DNA of 55,855 bases from Hyphomicrobiales bacterium (GTDB lineage: Bacteria > Pseudomonadota > Alphaproteobacteria > Rhizobiales > Rhizobiaceae). This document shows, in pieces, positions 23,110 to 34,135 of the stretch. The translations under genes and the position numbers were made by a program. The notes beneath the pieces are model-generated. The model had not been told where the DNA came from. It made no database searches and was given only the letters and a program-made list of their open reading frames with translations. The stretch covers positions 1-55,855 of the forward strand of contig JAFKJY010000065.1 in assembly GCA_017305835.1 (NCBI GenBank), in the 5' to 3' direction. Within the stretch, counting starts at the first letter, position 1. Every line of letters begins with the position of its first letter.

Positions 23110-23637
23110 TTATGCGTAGGGATCGGGAATCGCAAGGCCGGCCAGGATTCGCCGCTCCGCAGCCTCCATCTGCTCCGCTTCCATGTCGGTCTCATGATCG
23201 TAGCCGACGAGGTGCAGGAAGCCGTGCAGGACGAGGTGCGCGAGGTGGTCGCCGAACGGCTTCTCCTCCTCCCGCGCCTCGCGCGCCACGGTCTCATGGG
23301 CGAGCACGATGTCGCCCAGCATCGGCGGCAATGGTGCGTCGACACTTACGGAGAAGGCCGGGAAGGACAGCACGTTGGTCGGCTTGTCCTTGCCGCGCCA
23401 TTCGGCGTTGAGGGCGCGGATGGCGGCATCGTCGGTGAAGGTGACGCCCAGCTCGCAGCCATCGGGGACGGCAAGGCCGAGATCGGCGACCGCGGCGGCC
23501 GTCACGCGCTGCGCCAGCGCCTCCAGCTCTTCCTCGCCCGGCCAGTCGCCCGCCTCGACCGCGACGGCGATCGCCAGGCCCGCGGGCGGGCGTGTGTCAG
23601 GCAGGGCGGCGTTGCGGGGCATGGAAGATCGAGCCAT
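23110..23637 (-). CDS. ybeY: Endoribonuclease YbeY (rRNA maturation factor)
   Basis: YbeY is a zinc-dependent RNase needed for 16S rRNA 3' processing and ribosome quality control. The 175-aa product has the metal motif [18 protein letters not shown] (H-x3-H-x5-H) near 135-150 and [14 protein letters not shown] upstream. Both are diagnostic. The ATG at 23637 overlaps the phoH stop region, so coupling is likely. corC follows 22 bp downstream. Confidence 0.96.
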   Translation of the reverse strand: MARSSMPRNAALPDTRPPAGLAIAVAVEAGDWPGEEELEALAQRVTAAAVADLGLAVPDGCELGVTFTDDAAIRALNAEWRGKDKPTNVLSFPAFSVSVDAPLPPMLGDIVLAHETVAREAREEEKPFGDHLAHLVLHGFLHLVGYDHETDMEAEQMEAAERRILAGLAIPDPYA

Positions 23638-24680
23638 CAGCCCCGCGGCTTGGGGCCGCCGCCGGCCGCGGTCTCGCGGTCGTAGGCGGCGACGATCTGG
23701 GCCACCAGCGGGTGGCGCACCACGTCGGTCTCGTTGAAGCGCACGGTGACGATGCCCGGCACGCCGTCGAGCACGCGCAGCGCCTGCACCAGCCCGGAGG
23801 TCGTGTTGGGCGGCAGGTCGATCTGGCTCGGGTCGCCGGTGACGATCATGCGGCCGCCTTCGCCCAGACGCGTCAGGAACATCTTCATCTGCATCGGCGT
23901 GGTGTTCTGCGCCTCGTCGAGGATGATGGCGGCGTTGCGCAAGGTGCGGCCGCGCATGAAGGCGAGCGGCGCGATCTCGATCACCTCGGCCGCGATGGCG
24001 CGCTCGACCTTGTCGGCCGGCATCATGTCGTAGAGCGCGTCGTAGAGCGGGCGCAGGTAAGGGTCGACCTTCTCCTTCATGTCGCCGGGCAGGAAGCCCA
24101 GCCGCTCGCCGGCCTCGACCGCCGGCCGCGACAGGATCAGCCGCTCGACCATGCCGCGCTCCAAAAGCATCGCCGCATAGGCGACCGCCAGATAGGTCTT
24201 GCCGGTGCCCGCCGGGCCGATGCCGAAGACGAGCTCGGACCGCTCCAGCGCCCGCATGTAGGCGTCCTGGTTGGCCGAGCGGGCATAGATGGTGCGCTTG
24301 CGGGTGGAGAACTGCGCGGCCGCCATCTTGCCCTTGCGCTCCAGCGTCGGCAGCGAGAGCTGGTCGTCGGCCGCGATCGCCAGCCGCACCGCGCCGTCGA
24401 CGTCGGACGGCGCCACGTCCTGACCCTTCTGCAACATGCCGTAGAGATGGTCGAGCGCACGGCGCGCCTGCTCGGCCGCGACCGGGTCGCCCTTGATCGA
24501 GAGCTGGTTGCCGCGCGAGCGGATGTCGACGCCGAGCTTCTGCTCGACGCGCGCCAAGTTCTCGTCGAATTGGCCGTAGAGCGCGCTCGCGTGCTTGTTG
24601 TTGTCGAAGGTCAGTACGATGTGCGCCAGATCGGATGCGCCCGAAGGCGCTTGCTTCAGTTCGGTGGCGGCGCTCAACAA
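23637..24680 (-). CDS. phoH: PhoH-like ATPase (YbeZ)
   Basis: A 347-aa cytosolic P-loop ATPase linked to RNA metabolism and paired with YbeY. It has a KH-like N-terminal region, Walker A GPAGTGKT at 155-162, Walker [21 protein letters not shown] and the sensor GDPSQIDLP. The run of miaB, phoH, ybeY, corC and lnt on one strand with short gaps is the classic ybe operon. Confidence 0.96.
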   Translation of the reverse strand: MLSAATELKQAPSGASDLAHIVLTFDNNKHASALYGQFDENLARVEQKLGVDIRSRGNQLSIKGDPVAAEQARRALDHLYGMLQKGQDVAPSDVDGAVRLAIAADDQLSLPTLERKGKMAAAQFSTRKRTIYARSANQDAYMRALERSELVFGIGPAGTGKTYLAVAYAAMLLERGMVERLILSRPAVEAGERLGFLPGDMKEKVDPYLRPLYDALYDMMPADKVERAIAAEVIEIAPLAFMRGRTLRNAAIILDEAQNTTPMQMKMFLTRLGEGGRMIVTGDPSQIDLPPNTTSGLVQALRVLDGVPGIVTVRFNETDVVRHPLVAQIVAAYDRETAAGGGPKPRG

Positions 24681-24707
24681 GCTCTCCCCAAGTGGAGGAA
24701 TGCCCCC

Positions 24708-26108
<1,401 letters not shown>

Positions 26109-26118
26109 CCGCGGCTGT

Positions 26119-26964
26119 CTAATGCCTTTCGGGCCGCGATGGAAGCGCCCTTGCCCGCCGGGACTGCCGCGCGACCTGCGGCTGGCGCTGCGCGGAGACG
26201 AACAGCTCCCTGACGCGGCGCTCGATCTCCTGCGCCACCTGCTTGCGGCTCGAGCCGGGGTGATACTCGACCGGCTCGCCGAAATGCACCTCGACGTCGA
26301 CCGCCCCTTCCTTCAGCAGGCCCATCAGATGCGGCACCAGCGCGCTGTCGCCGATCCAGGAGGCGCGCATGCGGCCCTGCCGGTTCATCGGCATGCCGTG
26401 GAAGCGGGTGTAGACGATCGCCATCGGCTGGATGGCGACGCTTCCCGCCCGCCCGGCGTCGACCGTCATGCTGGCGGCGCCGAACAGCGTCGTCTTGAAC
26501 GGCAGCATCAGGTTGCCGTCGCCGGTCGTACCTTCCGCGAACAATACGATCGCGTCGCCCGCCACCAGCCGTTCGGCCACCTCGCCGGCCTGGTCGCCCG
26601 AGGCGCGGCGGCGGTCGCGCTCGACGAAGACGGTGCGCTGGAGCCTGGCCAGCGTGCCGCCGAGCGGCCAGCGCGAGATCTCCGACTTGGCGATGAAGTT
26701 CACCGGCGCGGTGGCGCCAGCCACCATGATGTCGGTCCAGGAGACGTGGTTGGAGGCGATCAGCAGCGGCCGGTCGCGCACGATCTCGCCGACGACGTGA
26801 AGGCGGATGCCGAGCACCTTGAGGATGAAGCGGTGCCAGATCGGCGGCAGGACGCGGTCGCTGAACAGGCCGGTGCGCACGGCCACCCACTGCGCCAGCA
26901 TCATCGGCGGCGTCACGACGGCGACCCCCGTGAGCGCCACAGTCGCGCGCAGCCCGCCGATCAT
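26119..26964 (-). CDS. 1-acyl-sn-glycerol-3-phosphate acyltransferase family protein
   Basis: A 281-aa membrane-associated acyltransferase of the PlsC fold with one N-terminal hydrophobic helix. Motif I is present as NHVSWTD (NHxxxxD) and motif III as [10 protein letters not shown]. The start is the ATG at 26964 ([17 protein letters not shown]); a longer frame runs back into rimI without support. It could make phosphatidic acid or, like OlsA of rhizobia, acylate an ornithine-lipid precursor. No OlsB neighbour is present, so the substrate is left open. Confidence 0.85.
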   Translation of the reverse strand: MIGGLRATVALTGVAVVTPPMMLAQWVAVRTGLFSDRVLPPIWHRFILKVLGIRLHVVGEIVRDRPLLIASNHVSWTDIMVAGATAPVNFIAKSEISRWPLGGTLARLQRTVFVERDRRRASGDQAGEVAERLVAGDAIVLFAEGTTGDGNLMLPFKTTLFGAASMTVDAGRAGSVAIQPMAIVYTRFHGMPMNRQGRMRASWIGDSALVPHLMGLLKEGAVDVEVHFGEPVEYHPGSSRKQVAQEIERRVRELFVSAQRQPQVARQSRRARALPSRPERH

Positions 26965-26995
26965 CGTTCTCCCCGAAACTGCCGTTGCCCGACGG

Positions 26996-27484
26996 CTAGC
27001 GAAGATCGCGGCGCATGACAAGCGCGCCGGTGCGGCTGCCGCCGGCATGCTGGTAGTAGCCCTCGCGGCGGCCGACCTCGGCGAAGCCGAGCCGCCGGTA
27101 GAGCGCGATCGCCGGCGCGTTGGTCTCGTCGACCTCGAGGAACAGCGCCTCGGCGCGCTGCGCGTGCAGGTCGCGCAGCACCGCATCCATCAGCCGCCGG
27201 CCGAGGCCCAGGCGGCGGCAGGCGCGGGAGACCGCGACGGTCAGGATCTCGGCCTCGCCGGCCGCCAGCCGCGCCAGCACGAAGCCGACCGCCTCGTGGC
27301 GCGGCCTGCCGTCCGGCACGGCGATGTAGCCGAACACGGTCGGCTGCGCGATCAGTCCCTCGAACTCGGCCGCCGACCACGGTCGCGAGAAGTCCTCGCG
27401 GTGCAACCCTTCCAGAACTGCCGCGTCACGGGCCGTAAGCCGGATGATCGTGAAGCTCCTGGGGCGCGTGAAGGGCAGGCGCAT
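26996..27484 (-). CDS. rimI: Ribosomal protein S18-alanine N-acetyltransferase RimI
   Basis: A 162-aa GNAT acetyltransferase. The acetyl-CoA loop reads RRLGLGRRLMDAVL (R/QxxGxG/A type) near 90-103, followed by LEVDETNAPAIALYRRLGF, the RimI signature, and a C-terminal EGYYQHAGG segment. Its ATG overlaps the tsaB stop by one base (TGATG at 27486-27482), the usual tsaB-rimI coupling. Confidence 0.92.
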   Translation of the reverse strand: MRLPFTRPRSFTIIRLTARDAAVLEGLHREDFSRPWSAAEFEGLIAQPTVFGYIAVPDGRPRHEAVGFVLARLAAGEAEILTVAVSRACRRLGLGRRLMDAVLRDLHAQRAEALFLEVDETNAPAIALYRRLGFAEVGRREGYYQHAGGSRTGALVMRRDLR

Positions 27485-28167
27485 CAGGCGTCCTTGCGCG
27501 GAAGGGCGAAGCCTTCCTGCGGCTTGGCGTCGGCGCCGCGCAGGTAGAGCGGGCGCGGCTTTTCGCCGGAAAAGCCCTGCCGGACCGCCAGCCGCGCATA
27601 GGTCGCGATATCGGCGGTGGCGGCTTCGGTGACAATGTCGAAGAAGCCGCCGCCTGCCGCGTTCGCGATCATCGCCGCGGCATTGCCGGCGAGCACCGGA
27701 GCGCCCTGCCTGGCAAGCTCGACCGCCTCCGGCAGCCGCACGATGCGCGGCGCGGCCGATTGCGTGTCGTCCGGACCGTAGGTGGCGACGTAGATCTCGT
27801 CGCGGCGGGCGTCGAGGGCGACGAGCACCGGACGGCCGGGAAAGGCGGCCCGCGCCTCATCGGCCAGCGCATCGAGCGTCGAGACGCCGGTCGCGGGGAT
27901 CGAGAGCGCCAAGGCGAGGCCACGCGCGGTGGAGACGCCGACGCGGATGCCGGTGAACGAGCCCGGCCCGGCCGCGACCGCGATGCCGCCGAGATCGGCA
28001 TAGGCCCTGCCCGCTGCAGCCAGCGCCGCGTCGATCACCGACATCAGTATCTCGGCATGCCCCTTGCCCGGATCGCGCACGCAACGCGAAAGCTCGCGCC
28101 CGGCATCGGCGTCCCAGACGCTGGCCGCGCAGAGGTTGGCGACGGTGTCGAGGGCGAGGAGGATCAC
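27484..28167 (-). CDS. tsaB: tRNA threonylcarbamoyladenosine biosynthesis protein TsaB
   Basis: TsaB is the non-catalytic partner of TsaD in making t6A37 of tRNA. The 227-aa product begins [20 protein letters not shown] and carries [21 protein letters not shown], the diagnostic block. The start is GTG at 28167 with GGGAGG eight bases upstream. It opens the tsaB-rimI-plsC-miaB run, although a large inverted repeat separates it from glcB. Confidence 0.95.
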   Translation of the reverse strand: MILLALDTVANLCAASVWDADAGRELSRCVRDPGKGHAEILMSVIDAALAAAGRAYADLGGIAVAAGPGSFTGIRVGVSTARGLALALSIPATGVSTLDALADEARAAFPGRPVLVALDARRDEIYVATYGPDDTQSAAPRIVRLPEAVELARQGAPVLAGNAAAMIANAAGGGFFDIVTEAATADIATYARLAVRQGFSGEKPRPLYLRGADAKPQEGFALPRKDA

Positions 28168-28192
28168 TGGAGCCTCCCTCGGAAGGCTTGCG

Positions 28193-28245
28193 CCCTACGT
28201 TGCCCCCCTCTGTCCTGCCGGACATCTCCCCCACGAGGGGGGAGA
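28193..28245 (+). repeat. Dispersed repeat (CTGTCCTGCCGGACATCTCC type), left copy of an inverted pair
   Basis: The sequence runs from CCCTACGTTGCCC through CTGTCCTGCCGGACATCTCC to GGGGGGAGAT. A nearly exact inverted copy lies at 28314-28367. The copy itself ends in a small hairpin (ATCTCCCCC ... GGGGGAGAT). A partial third copy is at 36436-36482. Confidence 0.85.
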
Positions 28246-28313
28246 TTGGCTGTCAGCCTGGCTTTCGCCAATCGCCGACGTTGCAGGAGGAACGACGAGA
28301 AAACGGCCGGCCG

Positions 28314-28367
28314 ATCTCCCCCCCTGTGGGGGAGATGTCCGGCAGGACAGAGGGGGGCAACGTAGGG
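28314..28367 (-). repeat. Dispersed repeat, right copy of the inverted pair
   Basis: This is nearly the reverse complement of 28193-28245 over about 54 bp, with 68 bp between the arms. The pair fills the gap between the 3' end of glcB and the 5' end of tsaB and would form a long hairpin in glcB read-through RNA. Confidence 0.85.
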
Positions 28368-28390
28368 CAACAGCGTTCCCGGACGGCGAC

Positions 28391-30577
28391 CTATACGCTC
28401 TGCTTCGCCTTCAGCTCCAGCCTCCTGCGGTGCAGGATCGGCTCGGTGTAGCCGTTGGGCTGCTGGCGGCCCTTGAGGACGAGGTCGCAGGCGGCCTGGA
28501 AGGCGATCGAGCCGTCGAAGTCGGGCGCCATCGGCCGGTAGAGCGGGTCGCCGGCGTTCTGGCGGTCGACGACCGCCGCCATGCGCGCAAACGTCTCCAT
28601 CACCTGCGCCTCGTCGCAGACGCCGTGGCGCAGCCAGTTGGCGATGTGCTGCGAGGAGATGCGCAGCGTGGCGCGGTCCTCCATCAGGCCGACATCGTTG
28701 ATGTCCGGCACCTTGGAGCAGCCGACGCCCTGGTCGACCCAGCGCACGACGTAGCCGAGGATGCCCTGCGCGTTGTTGTCGAGCTCCTTCTGGATGTCCT
28801 CGCGCGACCAGTTGGGACGGGTCGCGACCGGCACCGACAGGATGTCCGAGAGCTTCGCGCGCGGCCGGCTCTTGAGGCTCTCCTGCACGGCGTGCACGTC
28901 GACCTTGTGGTAGTGGGTGGCATGCAGCGTCGCGGCCGTCGGCGACGGCACCCAGGCGGTGTTGGCGCCGGCCTTCGGGTGCGCGATCTTCTGCTCCAGC
29001 ATGGCCGCCATCAGGTCGGGCATGGCCCACATGCCCTTGCCGATCTGGGCGTGGCCGGAAAGCCCGCAGGACAGGCCGATGTCGACGTTCCACTGCTCGT
29101 AGGCATTGATCCACGCGGCCTGCTTCATGTCGCCCTTGCGGATCATCGGGCCGGCTTCCATCGAGGTGTGGATCTCGTCGCCGGTGCGGTCGAGGAAGCC
29201 GGTGTTGATGAACACCACGCGGTCCTTGGCGGCGCGGATCGCCTCCTTGAGGTTGACCGTGGTGCGGCGCTCCTCGTCCATGATGCCCATCTTGATGGTG
29301 GCCGGCTTCATGCCGAGCGCGGCCTCGACGCGCCCGAAGATCTCGGCGGCGAAGGCGACCTCGTCGGGGCCGTGCATCTTGGGCTTCACGACGTACATCG
29401 AGCCGGCGCGGCTATTGGCGCGGCGGCCGTTCGGTCCCCCGGCGCGACCGACGTCGTGCAGCGCGATCAGGCCCGTCACCATCGCGTCCATGATGCCTTC
29501 CGGCACCTCGTTGCCGTCGCGGTCGAGGATCGCCGGGTTGGTCATCAGGTGGCCGACATTGCGCACCAGCATCAGCGAGCGGCCGGGCAGCGTGAACGGC
29601 TTGCCGTCGGCGCCGACATAGTCGCGGTCGGGGTTGAGCGTGCGCGTCACCTGCCGCCCGCCCTTGTCGAACGTGTCGGCGAGGTCGCCCTTCATCAGGC
29701 CGAGCCAGTTGCGGTAGACGACGACCTTGTCCTCGGCGTCGACGGCGGCGACCGAATCCTCGCAGTCCTGGATCGTCGTCAGCGCCGATTCCAGCCAGAC
29801 GTCCGCGATGTGCGCGGCGTCCGTCCTGCCGATCGCGGAAGTCCCGTCGATGACGATCTCGACATGCAGGCCGTTGCGGCGCAGCAGGATGTGGGTCGGC
29901 TCGGAAGGGTCGCCGCGATAGCCGGCGAACTGGGCGCCGTCGATCAGGCCGGTCATGCGGCCGTCGGCGAGCGTCACCGCCAGCCGGCCCATCGCCACGT
30001 CGAAGCTCTTGGCCTCGGCCCACGAGGCGCCGTCGAGCGGCGCGCTGTCGTCGAGGAAGCGGCGCGCCCAGGCGATCACCTTGTCGCCGCGCTTCGGGTT
30101 GTAGCCCCTGCCCTTCTCGGCGCCGTCCGTCTCGGGGATCGCGTCGGTGCCGTAGAGCGCGTCGTAGAGCGAACCCCAGCGGGCGTTGGCCGCGTTCAGC
30201 GCGTAGCGCGCGTTCATCACCGGCACGACGAGCTGCGGCCCGGCGATCGTCGCGATCTCGGGATCGACGTTCTGCGTGGTGACGTGAAAGTCCGGCCCCT
30301 CGGGCTGGAGGTAGCCGATCTCGCGCAGGAAGCCCTCATAGGCCGCCATGTCGGCCGGCGCGCCGTTGTCGCGATACCAGCCGTCGATCCTGTCCTGCAG
30401 CTCGTCGCGGCGCGCGAGCAGGGCGCGGTTCTTCGGCGCGAGGTCGTGCACGATGGCCGAGAAATCGCGCCAGAAGCGCTCCGGCTCGACGCCGGTCCCG
30501 GCGATCGCCTCGTCCTCGATGAACCCCGCCAGCTCCGCCGCAACGGCGAGGCCATTCCTGTCAACGCGCTTCGTCAT
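28391..30577 (-). CDS. glcB: Malate synthase G
   Basis: GlcB condenses glyoxylate with acetyl-CoA to give malate. The 728-aa product has the length of isoform G, not the roughly 540-aa isoform A. It contains [15 protein letters not shown], the [20 protein letters not shown] active-site region, [19 protein letters not shown] and [21 protein letters not shown] chose the ATG at 30577 (MTKRVDRNG). It stands alone: no glcDEF or isocitrate lyase gene is nearby. Confidence 0.97.
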   Translation of the reverse strand: MTKRVDRNGLAVAAELAGFIEDEAIAGTGVEPERFWRDFSAIVHDLAPKNRALLARRDELQDRIDGWYRDNGAPADMAAYEGFLREIGYLQPEGPDFHVTTQNVDPEIATIAGPQLVVPVMNARYALNAANARWGSLYDALYGTDAIPETDGAEKGRGYNPKRGDKVIAWARRFLDDSAPLDGASWAEAKSFDVAMGRLAVTLADGRMTGLIDGAQFAGYRGDPSEPTHILLRRNGLHVEIVIDGTSAIGRTDAAHIADVWLESALTTIQDCEDSVAAVDAEDKVVVYRNWLGLMKGDLADTFDKGGRQVTRTLNPDRDYVGADGKPFTLPGRSLMLVRNVGHLMTNPAILDRDGNEVPEGIMDAMVTGLIALHDVGRAGGPNGRRANSRAGSMYVVKPKMHGPDEVAFAAEIFGRVEAALGMKPATIKMGIMDEERRTTVNLKEAIRAAKDRVVFINTGFLDRTGDEIHTSMEAGPMIRKGDMKQAAWINAYEQWNVDIGLSCGLSGHAQIGKGMWAMPDLMAAMLEQKIAHPKAGANTAWVPSPTAATLHATHYHKVDVHAVQESLKSRPRAKLSDILSVPVATRPNWSREDIQKELDNNAQGILGYVVRWVDQGVGCSKVPDINDVGLMEDRATLRISSQHIANWLRHGVCDEAQVMETFARMAAVVDRQNAGDPLYRPMAPDFDGSIAFQAACDLVLKGRQQPNGYTEPILHRRRLELKAKQSV

Positions 30578-30758
30578 GCCAGATCTTCCACCCTTCGGAT
30601 ATTGCCGGACCGGCAATGGCATGGCCGTCCCGCAGGGTCAATTCGCGCCGGCTGCAAAGCGTTTCGCGCAAAAGAAGGGGAAAGCGCGAGGGCCACTGTC
30701 GGGAACCGTGACTGGCGCACGTCCTTGGCTCATGAAAAACACAACGGAAGGAAGCAAC

Positions 30759-31052
30759 ATGGCGAAGGGACCGACGGTCGAGGTCGAGAACATCATTTCC
30801 CCCGGATCGAGGCATCGGGTGGATGCGGGCAAGTACGAGGCGATGAAGACGGCCATGCTGGCGGTGCTGCCCGACGCGCCGCCCGGCATGGCGGTCGCGG
30901 CAATCAAGCCGCTCGTCGTGCCGCTGCTGCCGGCGGCGCTGTTTCCCGGCGGCGACAAGGCCGGCTGGTGGATCAAGTGCGTGCAGCTCGACCTCGAGGC
31001 GAAGGGCGTGCTGAAGCGCAGCGAAAAGCCGGTCCGGCTCTACCGCGCCTGA
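30759..31052 (+). CDS. DUF6958 family protein
   Basis: A 97-aa soluble protein beginning MAKGPTVEVENIISPGSRHR, with a core HRVDAGKYEAMKTAMLAVLP and a C-terminal GWWIKCVQLDLEAKGVLKR. The pattern fits the DUF6958 proteins, which look like small DNA- or nucleotide-associated winged folds of unknown role. The ATG at 30759 has GGAAGGAAGC just upstream and is preferred over 30732. Its 3' end overlaps the convergent hydantoinase gene by 13 bp. Confidence 0.75.
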   Translation: MAKGPTVEVENIISPGSRHRVDAGKYEAMKTAMLAVLPDAPPGMAVAAIKPLVVPLLPAALFPGGDKAGWWIKCVQLDLEAKGVLKRSEKPVRLYRA

Positions 31053-33082
31053 GCCTCGGCCGCGATGCGCGGGCGTCCCGAGGCGGTTGCGACGACGCGC
31101 GCTTCCACGAAGCTGCGCTCGCCGCGGATCTCGGCCGTCGCGATCTCGGTCTCGACGTCGGTGCGCAGGTCGACGGCGCCGGCGGCCTCGGCTTTCGCCC
31201 GCGCCAGACGCAGCGCCTCCTCGCTTGCCGCCTCCAGCGCCTCCGCCTCGGTGGCGAAATCGCGCAGCATCTCGCCGGCCGAGACCCGGAACTGGCCGGG
31301 ATTGGGCTGCGAGACCACCGCCTCGACCGCCACCCGCACCTGCCCGACGACGGCGCCCAGCGCATTGGCCACGTCGGCATCCTCGGGAATTATGCAACCG
31401 GTGCCGGTCAGACCGGGCAGCCCGGCATAGTGCAGCGAGGCCGACGCGCCGAGGCCGACGATCGGCCGGTCGAGGCCGAGCGTGAAGCGCGCGATGCCGG
31501 AGCGGCCGTCCAGCGCGTTCTGCACGAAGGCATGCGCCACGGCTTCCGCCCCGCCTATGCCGTCCTCGGCGAAGGCCGTCTCGAACACCACCTCGGCCGA
31601 GCGGCGCGTGATCTCGGAAAGCACGCGCGCCGAGATTTCCTCCGGCGTGCCGCCGAGCGGGTCACCGCGGCCGTCGCGGCGGCGGGCGAAAAGGGCGGCG
31701 CCCAGCCGCGCGGCCTCGGCGTTCCAGTTCGACTGGCGGCCGAGCACGTGGGCCGCGTCCGACGGCGTGAAGCCCGACAGGTGCACCAGCCCGCGCCGGA
31801 CGAGGCGGTTGAGCGTGGCGACCTGCGAGGTCGAGTAGACCAGCCCGTCGACGGCCTGCGGCGCGTCCGTCACCGTCGCGTAGAGCCGCGCCTCGGCCGG
31901 CGCGAGGCCGGCGGCGAAGCGCTCGGGCAGGCCGGTGCGGAGGGCGAGCCGGCCGTCGAGGCGGCCGGGGCTGGAGGCGCCGTGCTGGCGTTCGAGGACG
32001 CGGATGACGGCATCGCCGTGGAGGTGGGCGGCGAGCGCCAGCGGCACCAGCCGGCGCGGGCCGAGCTTCAGCTTCGCCTCCAGCGCGCCGTCGGCGAGCG
32101 CGACCTCCGAATCGCCGCCGAGGCCGAACGTGCGCATGGCGACGGCCTCGACCATGGTGCGCCAGCCGCCGACCATGGCGCCCTCGGGGTCGAGCCGCGG
32201 CCGGCCGCCGTCGAGCACGGCGACGTCGGTGGTGGTGCCGCCGATGTCGGAGACCAGCGCGTCGTCCAGCCCGGTCAAATGGCGGGCGCCGACGAGGCTG
32301 GCGGCGGGGCCGGACAGGATCGTCTCGATCGGCCGCTGGCGGGCGAAGGCCGCCGAGACCAGCGCGCCGTCGCCGCGCACCACCATCAGCGGGGCGGCGA
32401 TGCCGTTCGCCGCCAGGTAGTCCTCCGTCGCCGCGACCAGCCGGTCGATCAGGCCGACGAGGCGGGCGTTCAGCAGCGTCGTCAGCGCCCGGCGCGGGCC
32501 GCCGAGCTTCGCCGAGAGCTCGTGGCTGGCGGTGACCGGCAGGCCGGTGCGGGCCCGGATCAGCTCGGCGACGGCGAGCTCGTGGGCCGGGTTGCGCACG
32601 GCGAACATGGCGCAGACGGCGAAGGCGGTGACGGACCCCGCCAGCTCCGGCAGCGCCGCCTCCAGCGGCGCGAGGTCGAGCGCACGCGCATTGCCGTGGA
32701 CGTCGTGGCCGCCGGCGAGCCGCACCAGCGGGTCGGTGCCGAGCGCCTCGCGCAGGCCGTCGCGGGCGAGGTCGGCCTCGTCGAAGCCGACCATGACGAG
32801 GGCCGCCCGGTTGCCCTGGCCCTCGACCAGCGCGTTGGTGGCGAGCGTGGTCGACATCGACACCAGCCGCACGGCGGAGGCCGCCGCACCCGCCCGGCCG
32901 AGCACCGCGCCGACCGCGCCCGCGATCCCGACGGCGAGGTCGTGGCGGGTGGTCAGCGCCTTCGCCTTGGCGACGACGGCACCGCGCTGCTGCGACCACA
33001 GCACCGCGTCGGTGTAGGTGCCGCCGGTGTCTATTCCGAGATAGAGGGGACCGGGGACGAGCGGGGAGGACGGCGCATGCAT
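31040..33082 (-). CDS. Hydantoinase/oxoprolinase family protein (HyuA-like)
   Basis: A 680-aa protein of the ATP-dependent hydantoinase/5-oxoprolinase A-subunit family with two actin-like ATPase motifs. These are LGIDTGGTYTDAVLW near residue 15 (Hydant_A_N) and VSDIGGTTTDVAVLDGG near 280 (Hydantoinase_A). Such subunits open cyclic amides with ATP hydrolysis, normally with a HyuB partner. No hyuB is adjacent on either side, so the substrate and whether it works alone are open. The 3' end overlaps the DUF6958 gene by 13 bp, tail to tail. Confidence 0.87.
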   Translation of the reverse strand: MHAPSSPLVPGPLYLGIDTGGTYTDAVLWSQQRGAVVAKAKALTTRHDLAVGIAGAVGAVLGRAGAAASAVRLVSMSTTLATNALVEGQGNRAALVMVGFDEADLARDGLREALGTDPLVRLAGGHDVHGNARALDLAPLEAALPELAGSVTAFAVCAMFAVRNPAHELAVAELIRARTGLPVTASHELSAKLGGPRRALTTLLNARLVGLIDRLVAATEDYLAANGIAAPLMVVRGDGALVSAAFARQRPIETILSGPAASLVGARHLTGLDDALVSDIGGTTTDVAVLDGGRPRLDPEGAMVGGWRTMVEAVAMRTFGLGGDSEVALADGALEAKLKLGPRRLVPLALAAHLHGDAVIRVLERQHGASSPGRLDGRLALRTGLPERFAAGLAPAEARLYATVTDAPQAVDGLVYSTSQVATLNRLVRRGLVHLSGFTPSDAAHVLGRQSNWNAEAARLGAALFARRRDGRGDPLGGTPEEISARVLSEITRRSAEVVFETAFAEDGIGGAEAVAHAFVQNALDGRSGIARFTLGLDRPIVGLGASASLHYAGLPGLTGTGCIIPEDADVANALGAVVGQVRVAVEAVVSQPNPGQFRVSAGEMLRDFATEAEALEAASEEALRLARAKAEAAGAVDLRTDVETEIATAEIRGERSFVEARVVATASGRPRIAAEAQAR

Positions 33083-33152
33083 CCCCCGCCATTAGCACTT
33101 TCGGCGGCGCGGTGAAGCGGAATCGGCCCCCGCCCGCCCGGCCAGCGGGCAT

Positions 33153-33638
33153 TCATCGATTCGACCAGTCCGGCCGCCCCGCCTCCGCGCCGGCCGCGGC
33201 GAAGCGCAGCACGATCGGCCGGGCCTCGTCGCGCATGCCGAAGAAGTGCTCGTCGTCCATCGGCACGCAGGGCGGCAGCAGCGAGCAGACGCTATGGTCG
33301 CGGGGAAAAGGCCGGCGGCCACAGCAGGCGCGGGTGCGCCGGCAGGCGCGGCGCGTGCAAGCCCCCGGCATGCCGCGGTCGGTCGCCACGCGCTGGTAGA
33401 GCGCGCGGATGATGCCGAACAGCTCGCGCTGGTACTGGCGGTTCGCGACGATCGACGCCCACTGCTCGTCGGTCTGGTCGCCGCGCACGAAATCGGGCAG
33501 CGGCCACGGGTCCCAGGCGATCGGCGGTTCGCCCTCCGGGCCGTACTCGATGCGGGTGTATTGCGGTTCGCTCGTCGCCGCGTCGTCCGCCGCCTGGACC
33601 TCGCAGCGCCTCCTCGGGGATTTTCGGGCATGCGTCAT
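33153..33638 (-). CDS. Cys-rich hypothetical protein
   Basis: A 161-aa protein I cannot assign. The first half is acidic and hydrophilic (PEGEPPIAWDPWPLPDF). The second carries a Cys cluster: C94-x4-C99-x5-C105-C106-x11-C118-x5-C124, the first part very basic (CTRRACRRTRACCGRRPF). No signal peptide is visible. The spacing could bind zinc or a nucleic acid. The reading frame has normal high-GC codon use, and the conserved-looking cluster argues for a real gene. It is 70 bp upstream of the hydantoinase gene on the same strand. Confidence 0.65.
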   Translation of the reverse strand: MTHARKSPRRRCEVQAADDAATSEPQYTRIEYGPEGEPPIAWDPWPLPDFVRGDQTDEQWASIVANRQYQRELFGIIRALYQRVATDRGMPGACTRRACRRTRACCGRRPFPRDHSVCSLLPPCVPMDDEHFFGMRDEARPIVLRFAAAGAEAGRPDWSNR

Positions 33639-34098
33639 CGTTCTCGCGTCCTCTGGCCGAGCTGGTGAAAGATCCGGGAAGACGGGCGGCCGCGCGGCCG
33701 CTCATCTCTCTTGCATGCGCGACCGCGCGGCCGCCCGTCCGGCGATTTTTCGCCGCGCCCGTTCCGCTTCCCCCCGCTTCGCCCAAGGAGCTTCGCGGGG
33801 TTCTAGTGAACCGTCCGTCACGCCCGACCCGTAGTGGCCGAGGGGGAACCCTTGGGCGCAGCGTCCCCGGCCCCGCCTCACGAGGGCGGAACGGAGGCGC
33901 CGGCCTCTCCCCGCTGACCACCGTCGCGACCAGCGATCCCGGCAGGAAAGGCAGGAGGATTATGGGAGGGGGTGGAGAGGGTGGGGATAGAATCGAGTGA
34001 AAAAGATGCGAATGGCTAGAAGAAAAAAGGAAATTGCCTTGTGGATTAGACTTGCACGGGGGGATGGAGGCGGGCGTGTCCTTTTTGATGCCGTTCAT
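33639..34098. other. Non-coding stretch with a long perfect hairpin
   Basis: I see no gene in these 460 bp. A perfect 17-bp inverted repeat (GACGGGCGGCCGCGCGG at 33681-33697, complement at 33723-33739) has a 25-base loop and is followed by GGCGATTTTT. It could act as a plus-strand terminator. From about 33,940 the DNA becomes purine-rich and then lower in GC, marking the left edge of the island. Confidence 0.5.
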
Positions 34099-34131
34099 TT
34101 GGGCGCGGTGGTTGAATGCCACCGCGCCCAA
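34099..34131 (-). terminator. Perfect 13-bp hairpin after the small minus-strand ORF
   Basis: TTGGGCGCGGTGG (34099-34111) and CCACCGCGCCCAA (34119-34131) form a perfect stem with a 7-base loop, 4 bp downstream of the 49-aa ORF stop. There is no clear U-run, so it may be an mRNA 3'-end stabiliser or a Rho-independent-like stop. Confidence 0.55.
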
Positions 34132-34135
34132 AGCC

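Noticed and set aside
28193..28367. CRISPR-like short repeats
   Set aside because: Only two inverted copies, not direct repeats with regular spacers; belongs to a dispersed intergenic repeat family.
28064..33115. A 1683-residue open frame on the plus strand
   Set aside because: It runs antisense through glcB and the hydantoinase gene, has His/Asp/Arg/Leu-rich composition typical of a shadow frame in GC-rich DNA, and no domain.
33665..34000. An ORF in the GC-rich stretch left of the island
   Set aside because: No ribosome-binding site, Arg/Pro/Ala composition typical of chance GC frames, and it crosses a perfect hairpin.
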